DNA from: Xanthomarina sp. F1114
Lineage (GTDB): Bacteria; Bacteroidota; Bacteroidia; Flavobacteriales; Flavobacteriaceae
Direction: 5' to 3'
DNA length: 64,000 nucleotides
NCBI RefSeq assembly: GCF_026410255.1
Contig: NZ_JAPMLL010000007.1
Span: 62,001-126,000 of the forward strand
This document shows positions 36,915 to 47,011 of this stretch, piece by piece. Both the position numbers and the translations under genes were made by a program. The notes beneath the pieces were generated by a model that saw nothing but the letters and a program-made list of their open reading frames with translations, did no database searches and had not been told where the DNA came from. Each line of letters begins with the position of its first letter. The first letter of the stretch is position 1.

Positions 36915-39272
36915 ATGAAACTACACTTAACTAAAACTTTAAGGATTTTAATACTTTTTATAATTGGTACTTCAACCACAGCAGTTCTTGCACAAGATGT
37001 GCTTCCTTTTCCACCTACACCAATGGAAAGTGTTACGAATGAGCGTATTCAAGACTCCAAAATGAAATGGCCAACCCATCCACAACGTCTTCCAAAAGAT
37101 GCACCAAATATCTTAGTGATATTATTGGATGATGTAGGTTTTGGAATTTCGGAAACAATGGGAGGCGATATACATACTCCTAATTTTTCTCGTGTTGCAG
37201 ATGAAGGTTTATTGTATAATACGTTTCACACCACATCTATATGTTCGCCAACACGTGCAGCGCTTCTTACCGGAAGAAATCACACTCGGGTAGGTTCCGG
37301 TACTATTGCTGAACGTGCCGTGGCATTTGACGGATATACAGGAGTTATCCCTAAAACAGCAGCTACCATTCCAGAAATTTTAAAAGAATATGGATATCAT
37401 ACTTCGGCATTCGGAAAATGGCATAATACACCAGCGACAGAAACAACCATGATGGGACCAAAAGACCATTGGCCAAATAATTATGGTTTTGAGCATTTTT
37501 ATGGATTTCTTGGAGGCGAAACCTCGCAATGGGAACCTAGATTAACCCAGAATTACGATCATATTGAGCCGCCAGAAGATGAAAATTATCATTTAACTGA
37601 AGATTTAGTAACTCAGGCTTTGAAATGGATGGATAACAGCCAGGCATTTGCACCAGACAAGCCTTTCTTTATGTATTGGGCACCAGGAGGTGTTCATGGG
37701 CCACATCATGTTGCTACTGAATGGGCAGATAAATACAAAGGAAAGTTTGATGATGGTTGGGATGCGTACAGAGAACGTGTTTATAATCGCCAACTTGAAA
37801 TGGGAATCATTCCAAAAGGAACAAAATTAACCCCTCGCGATTCTACTTTGGAAGCTTGGGACGATATCCCTGAAAATCAGCGTGCATTTCAATTGAGATT
37901 GATGGAGATTTTTGCAGGTTTCGTAGAACATACCGATGCACAAGTAGGAAAATTAATAGACGGTTTAGAAGAACGAGGCTTACGAGACAATACAATTGTT
38001 ATTTATATTTTTGGAGATAATGGTTCGAGTTCTGAAGGGCAGCGAGGCTCTATTTCAGAATTACTTGCACAAAATAATATTGCGAATACCGTAGAAGATC
38101 AGATTTCTGCTTTAGATAAAATTGGAGGCCTTGCAGCTTTAGGAACCTCGCATACAGATAATATGTATCATGCGGGTTGGGCATGGGCAGGAAGTACACC
38201 TTTTAAAGGCACCAAATTATTGGGTAGCTATTTTGGAGGCACTAGAAACCCTATGGCTATTTCCTGGCCAAAAGGAATAAAGCATGATGATAAAATTCGC
38301 TCACAATTTCACCACGTGATAGATATTGCACCTACAATTTATGAAATACTTGGAATTACACCTCCAAAAGTTGTTTATGGTTTTGAACAACAAAAAATGG
38401 ATGGTATAAGTTTAGCTTATACTTTTAATAATGCTACCGAGAAAACACATAAAAATGAACAGTTTTTCGATAATAATGCTAGTCGAGCCATTTATAAAGA
38501 AGGTTGGATGGCTTCTACTTTTGGTCCCTTTATTCCGTGGAATACACCAGCTTCTGTGCCAAGAATTAATGCTTGGGATTCCGATAATGACCAATGGGAG
38601 TTGTATAATTTAAACGAAGATTTTTCACAAGCCAACGATCTAGCTCAGGAATATCCTGAAAAGTTAGAACAACTTAAAAAAGAGTTCTTAGTTTTAGCTG
38701 AGGACAATAAAGACTTCCCAATTGGCGCAGGTTTATGGCTTCGAATCTATCCGGAAGATGTGCATAAGCCATCGTATTCAGAATGGACATTTAAACAAAA
38801 TACAAGACGAATGCCAGAGTTTAGTGCTCCAGGAATTGGGAGACAGAGCAATACAATTGTTATAGATATGGAGGTTCCAGAGAAGGCAAATGGCGTGCTA
38901 TACGCTGTAGGAGGATCGGGAGGAGGAATTTCATTTTATATGGAAGATGGTTATCTTAATTATGAATATAATATGGAGTTAATTGAGAATTATAAAGCTA
39001 AAAGCAGCTCTCCAATCGCTGCTGGAAAACATAAAGTAACAATTGAGACTAAAATTGAAGGTCCCGGAAAAGCTGGGACAGTTAGTATTAGTGTAGATGG
39101 AAAGGAAGTGGCTACCACTAACTTAAAAAGAACTGTTGCTGTTGCCTTTACAGCCACAGAAACTTTCGATGTTGGTGTCGATTTAGGCTCGCCAGTTTCT
39201 TATCATTATTTTGACAAACGTCCTTTTGAATTTAATGGTATTATCAATACTGTACATGTAAAACTGAATTAA
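36915..39272 (+). CDS. Secreted arylsulfatase (S1 family, Cys-type), copy 1
   Basis: The 785-aa enzyme has a signal peptide (ILILFIIGTSTTAVLAQ) and the sulfatase core. The formylglycine precursor is Cys110 in ICSPTRAALLTGRN, so activation by a formylglycine-generating enzyme or anSME is needed; neither is in this window. Metal-binding residues are visible in LLDDVGF and FGDNGSS. A substrate-side FGKWHNTP motif is present. The C-terminal 200 residues are a beta-rich domain with GGGISFYMEDGYLNYEYN, similar to the extension of class-I arylsulfatases. It is followed after 13 bp by a close paralogue, so the two form an operon. The sulfated substrate cannot be told from sequence. Confidence 0.92.
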   Translation: MKLHLTKTLRILILFIIGTSTTAVLAQDVLPFPPTPMESVTNERIQDSKMKWPTHPQRLPKDAPNILVILLDDVGFGISETMGGDIHTPNFSRVADEGLLYNTFHTTSICSPTRAALLTGRNHTRVGSGTIAERAVAFDGYTGVIPKTAATIPEILKEYGYHTSAFGKWHNTPATETTMMGPKDHWPNNYGFEHFYGFLGGETSQWEPRLTQNYDHIEPPEDENYHLTEDLVTQALKWMDNSQAFAPDKPFFMYWAPGGVHGPHHVATEWADKYKGKFDDGWDAYRERVYNRQLEMGIIPKGTKLTPRDSTLEAWDDIPENQRAFQLRLMEIFAGFVEHTDAQVGKLIDGLEERGLRDNTIVIYIFGDNGSSSEGQRGSISELLAQNNIANTVEDQISALDKIGGLAALGTSHTDNMYHAGWAWAGSTPFKGTKLLGSYFGGTRNPMAISWPKGIKHDDKIRSQFHHVIDIAPTIYEILGITPPKVVYGFEQQKMDGISLAYTFNNATEKTHKNEQFFDNNASRAIYKEGWMASTFGPFIPWNTPASVPRINAWDSDNDQWELYNLNEDFSQANDLAQEYPEKLEQLKKEFLVLAEDNKDFPIGAGLWLRIYPEDVHKPSYSEWTFKQNTRRMPEFSAPGIGRQSNTIVIDMEVPEKANGVLYAVGGSGGGISFYMEDGYLNYEYNMELIENYKAKSSSPIAAGKHKVTIETKIEGPGKAGTVSISVDGKEVATTNLKRTVAVAFTATETFDVGVDLGSPVSYHYFDKRPFEFNGIINTVHVKLN

Positions 39273-39285
39273 TCCAAACCCTATT

Positions 39286-41643
39286 ATGAAATTACGACAC
39301 GTATTATTGTTCACCACATTTCTTATAACCGGAGCCATGTCTGCCCAACAGATACTCCCGTTTCCTCCTGAGCCTTCCGGATCGCAGGCAGGTTTAACTA
39401 TGGAAACTTCAACCTATAAAAAAAGAGAAGAAGCCAAACATTTGCCAGATAATGCGCCTAATATTCTTATTATTTTAATCGATGATATTGGCCCAGGTTC
39501 TGCCTCTACCTATGGGGGAGAAATCAATACGCCAAACTTAACGCGTGTGGCAGATCTGGGGGTTTCGTACAATCGTTTTCATTCTACTGCCATGTGTTCT
39601 CCAACACGTGCTGCACTGCTTACTGGAAGAAATCATACAGGAGTGGGGAACGGGCAAATTGCAGCTTTAGCTAACGATTTTGATGGTTTTTCTGGAGTAA
39701 TTCCTAAGTCGGCTGCTACTGTAGCTGAAGTTTTAAAAGCTTATGGATATAATACGTCTGCTTTTGGAAAATGGCATAATACACCTGAAGACCAAATTAC
39801 TAATAAAGGACCTTTTGATTATTGGCCAACAGGTTACGGTTTTGAAAACTTTTACGGATTTTTAGCTGGAGAAGCATCTCAATACGAGCCAACTTTGGTT
39901 CATAATACAACGTATGTTACAGAAGAGCGCGAGGAAGGGTATCACCTATCTGAGGATCTTGCAGATAAAACTATTAAATGGCTTCAAGAGCAAAAAACAT
40001 ACGCTCCAGAGAAACCATTTTTTGTGTATTGGGCTCCAGGTGCAGCACATGGACCACATCATGTGCCAAAAGAATGGGCAGATAAATACAAAGGAAAATT
40101 TGATGACGGATGGGATAAATATCGTGAACGTGTTTTTAAGCGTCAAAAAGATATGGGATGGATTCCACAAAACACGCAGTTAACACCTCGTCCGGAAACT
40201 ATGGCTTCTTGGGCTTCTATCCCAGAAAACGAAAAACCTTTTCAACGACGCTTAATGGAAGTCTGGGCAGGATTTGCAGAACATGCCGATTACCATGCTG
40301 GGCGTGTTATAGATGAAATAGAAAGAATGGGAGAATTAGACAATACGCTTATTTTTTACATTTGGGGAGATAACGGTTCTTCTTCCGAAGGATTAAACGG
40401 AACAATTAGTGAGCAATTAGCTCAAAACGCCATTCCTACTAAAATCTCTCAACATATTGAAGCTTTAAATGAATTAGGAGGTTTAGATGTTTTAGGAACT
40501 AATAAAGTGGACAATATGTTTCATGCTGGATGGGCATGGGCAGGATCAACACCTTACAAAGGCACTAAATTAGTTGGAGGTTATTTTGGTGGAACCAGAC
40601 AACCAATGGCAGTGTCTTGGCCTAAAGGAATTAAACATGATGGCAAACCTCGTGCACAATTTCACCACGTTATAGATGTAACACCTACCATTTATGAAAT
40701 TTTAAATATTCAAGAGCCAGAAGTGGTAAATGGTTTTGAACAAGACGATATGGATGGAGTGAGTATGGTTTATTCTTTAAACAATCCAGATGCTAAAGGA
40801 ACACATAAAACACAGTTTTTTGATATTATGGCCAGTCGAGGGATTTATAGCGACGGATGGATGGCTAGTACTATGGGATTAAGAAAACCGTGGATAGGGG
40901 GTGCTCCTGAAGGAGCCAAAACATGGAGTCCAATGAATGATACATGGGAACTATATAATCTAGATGAAGACTGGAGTCAGGCTAATGATTTAGCAGCTAA
41001 GTATCCTAAAAAATTAGAAGAAATGAAAATGTTATTTATTTCGGAATCTACAAAATATAAAAACTTACCAATTGGTGGTGGCTTATGGGCAACTGCTTTT
41101 TTTCATCCAGAAGATGCTCCAGCTTCTCCATTAACTAAATGGACTTTTGATGTCCCATTGACGCGTATGCCAGAATCGGCAGCACCTAAATTAGGAAAAA
41201 TGAGTAGTCTTGTAAAAATGGAGATAAAAGATGCTCCAGAAAATGCAGAAGGCGTTTTATATGCTTTAGCTGGCTTTGCAGGTGGAGTTGCTTGCTTTGT
41301 TCAAGATGGATATATCAATTATGAATTCAATTTATTTGAGATTGAAAGAACCAAAATTAGATCTAGTGAAAAACTGCCAAAAGGAAAATCGACTGTAGAA
41401 GTAGAATCAAAATTGGTAGATAAAATTGGTGGAGCTATGGATGTTAGCATTAAGATTAATGGAAAAGTTGTTGGAACTAAACGTGTGCCACGTGCTATGT
41501 CGCTTCACTTTACCTCAAATGCTACTTTTGATATTGGAACCGATTTAGATTCGCCAGTTTGTTTAGAATACTTTGACCAAGCTCCGTTTCCTTTTAATGG
41601 TAAAATTGGAAAAACAGAAATTGAATATTTAAATAAAAAGTAA
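39286..41643 (+). CDS. Secreted arylsulfatase (S1 family, Cys-type), copy 2
   Basis: This is a 785-aa paralogue of the preceding gene, of the same length. It has a signal peptide (LLFTTFLITGAMSAQ), the activation motif MCSPTRAALLTGRN (Cys104), the metal site LIDDIGP with WGDNGSS, and FGKWHNTP. The C-terminal domain again has GGVACFVQDGYINYEFN. By eye it is over half identical throughout, with differences concentrated at HSTAMCS/HTTSICS neighbours and the C-terminal domain. Equal length and tandem order indicate a duplication within the operon, perhaps for two different sulfate esters. The stop is followed by 50 bp with no clear terminator before the next gene. Confidence 0.92.
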   Translation: MKLRHVLLFTTFLITGAMSAQQILPFPPEPSGSQAGLTMETSTYKKREEAKHLPDNAPNILIILIDDIGPGSASTYGGEINTPNLTRVADLGVSYNRFHSTAMCSPTRAALLTGRNHTGVGNGQIAALANDFDGFSGVIPKSAATVAEVLKAYGYNTSAFGKWHNTPEDQITNKGPFDYWPTGYGFENFYGFLAGEASQYEPTLVHNTTYVTEEREEGYHLSEDLADKTIKWLQEQKTYAPEKPFFVYWAPGAAHGPHHVPKEWADKYKGKFDDGWDKYRERVFKRQKDMGWIPQNTQLTPRPETMASWASIPENEKPFQRRLMEVWAGFAEHADYHAGRVIDEIERMGELDNTLIFYIWGDNGSSSEGLNGTISEQLAQNAIPTKISQHIEALNELGGLDVLGTNKVDNMFHAGWAWAGSTPYKGTKLVGGYFGGTRQPMAVSWPKGIKHDGKPRAQFHHVIDVTPTIYEILNIQEPEVVNGFEQDDMDGVSMVYSLNNPDAKGTHKTQFFDIMASRGIYSDGWMASTMGLRKPWIGGAPEGAKTWSPMNDTWELYNLDEDWSQANDLAAKYPKKLEEMKMLFISESTKYKNLPIGGGLWATAFFHPEDAPASPLTKWTFDVPLTRMPESAAPKLGKMSSLVKMEIKDAPENAEGVLYALAGFAGGVACFVQDGYINYEFNLFEIERTKIRSSEKLPKGKSTVEVESKLVDKIGGAMDVSIKINGKVVGTKRVPRAMSLHFTSNATFDIGTDLDSPVCLEYFDQAPFPFNGKIGKTEIEYLNKK

Positions 41644-41693
41644 TTTCACACTTAGAAGAACTCATAGTTAAATAGTAAATCATACACATAAAT

Positions 41694-42218
41694 ATGAATC
41701 AAATATTAGGAATAAGCTCAAGAATCAATCATCCGGAATTTGGAAAAGGCGTGGTAACCAATGTAACTTCTAAACACTATTGGGTGACTTTTATTGAAAG
41801 TGGTTTAGAAACCATTGATATTGATTCAGAGTTTGAAATTATTGAAGTAGCCGAAGACGATGTAGATACCGTGAGTTTTGCTGAAGTTGAAAGCAGTCTG
41901 GTACAGATTTTAAAACGTTGGAGCGATGTATCAGAAGTGGTGCATATTGCAGATAAATGGAAAGGTGGAAAACTAATTTTACAACCAGGAGACACAAATT
42001 TAAAATCTAATGAAGTTCCAATTGATACATTTTTTAGAAAAATAACCATGGTTCGGGATAGACTCCGTGTTATGGAGCAAAAAATTAATTCCAGCAATCT
42101 AAGCGAGCAAGAGAAAATTGATTTGCAACAATATCTAACAAGAAGCTACGGAAGTTTAACCACGTTTAATGTGTTGTTTAAATTGAAAGAACAGCAGTTT
42201 GTTGGACAGAGAAGTTAA
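41694..42218 (+). CDS. Conserved hypothetical protein with SH3-like N-terminus
   Basis: I do not recognise a studied family. The first 55 residues (SSRINHPEFGKGVVTNVTSKHYWVTFIESGLETI) look like the small beta-barrel seen at the end of UvrD-like helicases and in other nucleic-acid-linked proteins (H.EFGKG.V pattern). The rest is mixed: a beta segment (WKGGKLILQPGDTNLKSNEVPIDTFFRKITMVRDRLRVMEQKIN) and a helical tail. It follows the sulfatases by 50 bp, but its content does not suggest a link to them. Role in nucleic-acid handling is inference from the barrel alone. Confidence 0.65.
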   Translation: MNQILGISSRINHPEFGKGVVTNVTSKHYWVTFIESGLETIDIDSEFEIIEVAEDDVDTVSFAEVESSLVQILKRWSDVSEVVHIADKWKGGKLILQPGDTNLKSNEVPIDTFFRKITMVRDRLRVMEQKINSSNLSEQEKIDLQQYLTRSYGSLTTFNVLFKLKEQQFVGQRS

Positions 42219-42324
42219 AAATTAAAAATAAACTTCATTGGAAGAATTTTTAACTGAAGTTTATTTTATCAGATGTTATAAATATTTTCTTTATGAATCT
42301 CATTTGTAAAGTTGATAGGTGACC

Positions 42325-43047
42325 TTATTCTCTTCCTATTATATGATCTATTTCCAAACCAAAAACTAACATTTTATGGAAGGTTGGGAGTTTGGCATTG
42401 CTTTCTGTTGTTGTCCAGTTATTCCAAGAGGCTTCCAATCCGTCTATAGGTAAAATACTTACCCACATTTTAAAACTCTCAGGCATTCCGTTGTCTTTTA
42501 AATGCCATAAGTACGAGTCTCCAGGTGTAGAACCACCAGAGGTATAGGTTACTAATAAGGCGTCTTTACCACTATTAGTTTTAACTAAACGCCTTTCAAC
42601 GTCTTTATCAAAAACCTTATATGGAGCCACTAACCAAAAAGAATCGTTGTTAAAAAAATCAATAGCTTTTTTTATAAGCTCGTCCGCTTTTTCATCCTGA
42701 ACTTTAAAGCTATGAATGTACGCATTGCTGGCAGAATAGTCCTTTAAATCGAGTTCTACTTTATAGTCTTTCCAAAAGACAGAACAGATATTTTTGTCCT
42801 TTTGCCATTGATAATGACGCCTTTTTTTAAAAGTCCATTCTATATAGTTTGTATTCTTATAGGCTTCATAATCTAAAGCGTCAAGCATTTTAATTGCAAG
42901 AGCATCTGCCTGTTCTCCTTGAGTTCCTACAGGAAGTTCTTCGTTGTATTTAAAATAGACAAAACCATAAAGTAGCAAAGTTGGTAGTGTAAAGAAAACA
43001 ATAACTCCAACAACTATTTTTAAAATACGTTTTACTTTCTTGGTCAT
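42325..43047 (-). CDS. Membrane-anchored protein of unknown function
   Basis: The 240-aa protein has one N-terminal transmembrane helix (ILKIVVGVIVFFTLPTLLLYGFVYF) after a short basic stretch, and an extracytoplasmic domain with many aromatic residues (WTFKKRRHYQWQKDKNICSVFWKDYKVEL; GGSTPGDSYLWHLKDNGMPESFKMWVSILPIDGLEASW). Similar proteins occur in other Flavobacteriaceae, but I know no function. It lies 53 bp downstream of ggt on the same strand and may be the last gene of the acpH-ggt unit. Confidence 0.68.
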   Translation of the reverse strand: MTKKVKRILKIVVGVIVFFTLPTLLLYGFVYFKYNEELPVGTQGEQADALAIKMLDALDYEAYKNTNYIEWTFKKRRHYQWQKDKNICSVFWKDYKVELDLKDYSASNAYIHSFKVQDEKADELIKKAIDFFNNDSFWLVAPYKVFDKDVERRLVKTNSGKDALLVTYTSGGSTPGDSYLWHLKDNGMPESFKMWVSILPIDGLEASWNNWTTTESNAKLPTFHKMLVFGLEIDHIIGRE

Positions 43048-43100
43048 CTTTTTTGGTTGGGTTACTTTGTAAATATATTAACTCTTTAAATGTAAAACAA

Positions 43101-44828
43101 TTAAAAACCAACAGCAGTATCATCTCCACGTTTATCGGCACCACCTTCCAGAGTGCCATTGTCTAAAACTAAAATACCATCTACAATGCCAATAATTGGC
43201 GAATGCTCTTCGTTAATCTTATAGCCTTTTTCTGTTAGTTTTTTTATCAAATCTTTATCAAAAACATGGGGTTCCATTCTAATTTCATCTGGGAGCCATT
43301 GATGATGAAAACGAGGGGCATTTACGGCCTCTTGCATACTCATATTAAACGCTTCAACATTTAAAATAGTTTGAAGAACAGAAGTAATAATAGTGGAACC
43401 TCCAGGTGTTCCAACAGACATAAATAGGTTGCCGTTTTTCTCCACCAGAGTTGGCGTCATAGCACTTAACATGCGTTTTTCTGGCGCAATACTATTAGCT
43501 TCGGCACCAATTAGACCATACACATTTGGAACACCCGGTTTGCTGCTAAAATCGTCCATTTCGTTATTTAAAAAGAAACCAAGTTCATCTATATATAACT
43601 TAGAACCATAACCACTGTTTATGGTTGTTGTAACCGCGATGGCGTTTCCATATTGATCTACAATAGAGTAGTGGGTAGTTTCTGTGCTTTCCTTAGCATA
43701 GGAAGAACTTTCATGTTCCATATTATAACCTTTAAAAGTACCATGAGAAATACTACTCGAGGGTGTTGCTTTTTCAAAGGAAAAATTGCTCATTCTTCTT
43801 TCTAAGTAACTTTTACTTAAAAGGGAATCTGTTGGAATATCTACAAAATCCGGATCTCCAAGAAAATAACTTCTATCGGCATAAGTTCTTCGTTCGGCTT
43901 CGGTAATTACCTGAATAGTTTTTAAAGAATTATGACCATATTTTTTTAATGGAAAAGGTTCTATTTGTTTCATAATTTGAGCTAAACAAATACCCCCACT
44001 TGAAGGAGGCGACATGGAAATTATGTTTAAATCCTTGTATTTAAATTTAATGGGATCTCGCCATACAGCTTCATATTTTTGCATGTCGCTCATACTAATT
44101 ATTCCACCTTTTTTTGATAGGAAGTCAACGAGTTTCTGAGCTGTTTCACCTTTATAGAATTCGTTTTTACCATAATTAGCTATACGTGTCAGCGTTTTTG
44201 CTAAGGCTATATTTTTAAGTGTGTCTCCAGCTTTTTTATTTTTAGAAAAGATAAGCTCTTTACCATTTACAACTCTAAAAATACTGTCGTAACTATGAAA
44301 TCTACGTTCCTGTTTTTTAGTTATTACAAAACCGTTATTTGCAAGATTTATCACAGGTTGTAGAACCTCCGGAACAGATAGTTTTCCAAATTTTTCCTGT
44401 GCGGCAAAAATTCCGGCTACCGTTCCAGGAACTCCAACCGAAAACTCCCCAATCAAACTTTTGTTTTCAATGATATTTCCTAAGGAATCTAAGTACATGT
44501 TTTTGGTGGCAGCCAAGGGTGCTTTCTCTCTATAGTCTAAGGCTCCAGTTTCGCCTGTATTCAATCTGTAAACCATAAAGCCTCCTCCTCCAAGATTACC
44601 CGCATAAGGGTAACAAACTGCTAAAGCCATTTCTGTGGCCATCATGGCATCAAAGACATTTCCTCCTTTTTCCAAAATGTCGCTTCCAATTTTAGACGCT
44701 TCTTGTCTGGCAGAAACTACCATGGCTTTTTGAGTTATGAGCCCACGTTGAATAGGCGTTTCTTTAGTAGTTGTTTTACACGAAAGAAAACAGCCTATGA
44801 TAAAAATGATAAGTATTTTAATTTTCAT
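43101..44828 (-). CDS. ggt: Gamma-glutamyltransferase (lipoprotein)
   Basis: GGT cleaves the gamma-glutamyl bond of glutathione and related compounds. The 575-aa proenzyme should cut itself before the nucleophile Thr384 in ETTHYSIVDQYGN, giving large and small subunits. The GNLGGGGFM block near residue 80, the SPPSSGG segment before the cut, and the small-subunit blocks LNNEMDDFS, MTPTLVEKNGN and VGTPGGSTI are all present, so it looks active. An N-terminal lipobox (IGCFLSC) suggests attachment to the membrane. Its ATG overlaps the stop of the upstream acpH-like gene by 4 bp (ATGA). Confidence 0.94.
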   Translation of the reverse strand: MKIKILIIFIIGCFLSCKTTTKETPIQRGLITQKAMVVSARQEASKIGSDILEKGGNVFDAMMATEMALAVCYPYAGNLGGGGFMVYRLNTGETGALDYREKAPLAATKNMYLDSLGNIIENKSLIGEFSVGVPGTVAGIFAAQEKFGKLSVPEVLQPVINLANNGFVITKKQERRFHSYDSIFRVVNGKELIFSKNKKAGDTLKNIALAKTLTRIANYGKNEFYKGETAQKLVDFLSKKGGIISMSDMQKYEAVWRDPIKFKYKDLNIISMSPPSSGGICLAQIMKQIEPFPLKKYGHNSLKTIQVITEAERRTYADRSYFLGDPDFVDIPTDSLLSKSYLERRMSNFSFEKATPSSSISHGTFKGYNMEHESSSYAKESTETTHYSIVDQYGNAIAVTTTINSGYGSKLYIDELGFFLNNEMDDFSSKPGVPNVYGLIGAEANSIAPEKRMLSAMTPTLVEKNGNLFMSVGTPGGSTIITSVLQTILNVEAFNMSMQEAVNAPRFHHQWLPDEIRMEPHVFDKDLIKKLTEKGYKINEEHSPIIGIVDGILVLDNGTLEGGADKRGDDTAVGF

Positions 44829-45433
44829 AATTGTTCGGAAAATTTATCAGTTATTTCTTGTCTCTTCAAATTAGCGAAGCTTATTAACTCTTCAAAAAAA
44901 AGTTTGAATTCTTCTTCAAACTCTTTGTAATATTGCTTTAGTTCTACGGTAGCCTTGTTCATCCCGGATATAAATTTTGTACGTCGGTTCATCCCTTCTA
45001 ATACGCTTTGTATACCTTCAATACTTGCATAATTTAGCAACCAATTTCCAGAAATCATATAAGGCATCATGTGTTGTGTTCTTTCTGGGAGAATTTCGAA
45101 ATGTTTTGTAGTTATTTCATAAAAATTTTGAACATATATATCTAACGGTATTTCAGAATAATTTGACCAGTTTTTTGCTAAAAAATGATCGTATAAAATA
45201 TCGACTATCACGCCGCTATAATGGCTATAATTCTTATGAAGTCTTTTGGTACTTTGCCTTACAATTGGATGTGCGTCTGTAAACGTATCAATTTCCCGAT
45301 GTAGCAAAATACCAATCTGTACGTCTTTAGGATAGGCTTTATATTTATTTCCTCTAATTCCATCAGCCATAAAGTTGCCCATAGTTACAAGTTCGTTATT
45401 TCCAGATAGGTAGATATGTGCAAGAAAATTCAT
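44825..45433 (-). CDS. Acyl carrier protein phosphodiesterase family protein (DUF479)
   Basis: The 202-aa protein matches AcpH/DUF479: MNFLAHIYLSGN, MGNFMADGIRGNKY, GILLHREIDTFTDAHPIVRQSTKRL, VIVDILYDHFLAKNW. The conserved histidines and aspartates form the metal site of an HD-like fold. E. coli AcpH removes the phosphopantetheine arm from ACP; whether Bacteroidota members do so is not firmly known, so I leave the symbol blank. It is the first gene of a unit with ggt (4-bp overlap). Confidence 0.85.
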   Translation of the reverse strand: MNFLAHIYLSGNNELVTMGNFMADGIRGNKYKAYPKDVQIGILLHREIDTFTDAHPIVRQSTKRLHKNYSHYSGVIVDILYDHFLAKNWSNYSEIPLDIYVQNFYEITTKHFEILPERTQHMMPYMISGNWLLNYASIEGIQSVLEGMNRRTKFISGMNKATVELKQYYKEFEEEFKLFFEELISFANLKRQEITDKFSEQL

Positions 45434-45491
45434 TCTGTGAATTTACAAATTACTCCTGAGGTTTTACAATTAGATTTACAATTTGTAATTG

Positions 45492-45499
45492 TATATTTG
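45492..45499 (+). promoter_or_regulatory. Putative -7 promoter box of glmM
   Basis: TATATTTG is an exact match to TAnnTTTG and lies 21 bp before the glmM start. The -33 element is not clear. Confidence 0.45.
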
Positions 45500-45520
45500 T
45501 TTAAATTAATATAAACTACT

Positions 45521-46903
45521 ATGACATTAATAAAATCTATATCGGGAATTCGTGGAACCATTGGAGGCGAAGTAGGAGAGAATTTAACGCCAATTGATGC
45601 GGTTAAATTTGCTTCGGCTTATGGCGTTTGGTTAAAACAACAACGTAATAAGGAAAATTACAGAGTTGTGGTAGGACGAGATGCTAGAATTTCGGGAGAA
45701 ATGATACAGAATTTAGTAATGAATACATTGGTAGGTTTAGGAATCCATGTTATTGATGTGGGGCTTTCAACTACACCAACTGTTGAGGTTGCTGTACCAC
45801 TGGAACATGCAGATGGTGGGATTATTTTAACAGCCAGTCATAATCCAAAACAATGGAATGCTCTAAAACTTTTAAATGCGAAGGGCGAATTCCTAAATGG
45901 AGAAGAAGGAGCTAAAATTTTAGAAATTGCTGAAAGTGGTAGCATGTCGTTTTCTGATGTGGATAGTTTAGGTAGAATTTCTAAAAATGAAGCTTATATA
46001 GACATTCATATAGATGAGGTTTTAAACCTGAAACTAGTAAATAAACAAGCCATTGAAGCAGCCGATTTTAAAGTGGTTGTAGATGGTGTAAATTCCACAG
46101 GAGGAATTGCAATTCCTTTATTGCTAGACAGGTTAGGGGTGGAAGCTGTTAAATTGTATTGTGAACCTACCGGACACTTTCCTCATAATCCTGAACCTCT
46201 AAAAGAACATTTAACAGATCTATCTGAAGCTGTAGTAAAAGAACGTGCCGATTTTGGAATAGTAGTAGATCCAGATGTAGATAGATTGGCTTTTATGGAT
46301 GAAGAAGGGGAGATGTTTGGCGAAGAATATACCCTAGTAGCTTGTGCAGATTACGTGTTAAGTAAAACCCCAGGAAATACAGTGAGTAATATGAGTTCCA
46401 CAAGAGCTTTAAGAGATATTACCGAAAAACATGGAGGAACTTATGAAGCTAGCGCCGTGGGCGAAGTGAATGTGGTTGAGTTAATGAAAAAAAATAACGC
46501 TGTAATTGGTGGCGAAGGCAATGGAGGAATTATTTATCCGGAATCTCATTATGGACGAGATGCGTTGGTTGGAGTTGCTTTGTTTTTAAGTTTATTGGCT
46601 GAAAAACAAATGAAAGTAAGCGAATTGAGAGCGAGTTATCCAAGTTATTTTATGAGTAAGAAAAAAATAGAATTAACACCAGGCTTGGATGTAGATGCTA
46701 TTTTAAAGCAAATGGAAGCAAAATATGCGCATGAAACTTTAACGACTATTGATGGTGTGAAAATTGATTTTGCTAATAGTTGGGTACATTTACGTAAAAG
46801 TAATACAGAGCCCATTATTAGAGTGTATACGGAAGCGCCAACACAAAAGGAAGCGGATGAATTGGCGGATAAGATAATTGCCGAGATTAATTCAATTTCT
46901 TAA
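45521..46903 (+). CDS. glmM: Phosphoglucosamine mutase
   Basis: GlmM converts glucosamine-6-phosphate to glucosamine-1-phosphate for peptidoglycan and lipid A precursors. The 460-aa protein has the four phosphohexomutase blocks: phosphoserine loop TASHNPKQWN (Ser106), metal loop DPDVDRLAF, sugar-binding GEGNGGIIYPESHYGRDA, and phosphate-binding RKSNTEPIIRVYTEAP. It is placed with the GlmM/PMM group common in Bacteroidota; some members also act on mannose or glucose phosphates, so exact substrate use is likely but not certain. Monocistronic, with its own promoter box. Confidence 0.92.
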   Translation: MTLIKSISGIRGTIGGEVGENLTPIDAVKFASAYGVWLKQQRNKENYRVVVGRDARISGEMIQNLVMNTLVGLGIHVIDVGLSTTPTVEVAVPLEHADGGIILTASHNPKQWNALKLLNAKGEFLNGEEGAKILEIAESGSMSFSDVDSLGRISKNEAYIDIHIDEVLNLKLVNKQAIEAADFKVVVDGVNSTGGIAIPLLLDRLGVEAVKLYCEPTGHFPHNPEPLKEHLTDLSEAVVKERADFGIVVDPDVDRLAFMDEEGEMFGEEYTLVACADYVLSKTPGNTVSNMSSTRALRDITEKHGGTYEASAVGEVNVVELMKKNNAVIGGEGNGGIIYPESHYGRDALVGVALFLSLLAEKQMKVSELRASYPSYFMSKKKIELTPGLDVDAILKQMEAKYAHETLTTIDGVKIDFANSWVHLRKSNTEPIIRVYTEAPTQKEADELADKIIAEINSIS

Positions 46904-47011
46904 TAAAGTAATTTGATGCAATCTTCTTGATTTATTGGATGAAGCTATAAAGAATTGTATGGGAAACTAGGGTTGAATCTTAATAACAAACATTTATAGA
47001 GCATACACATT

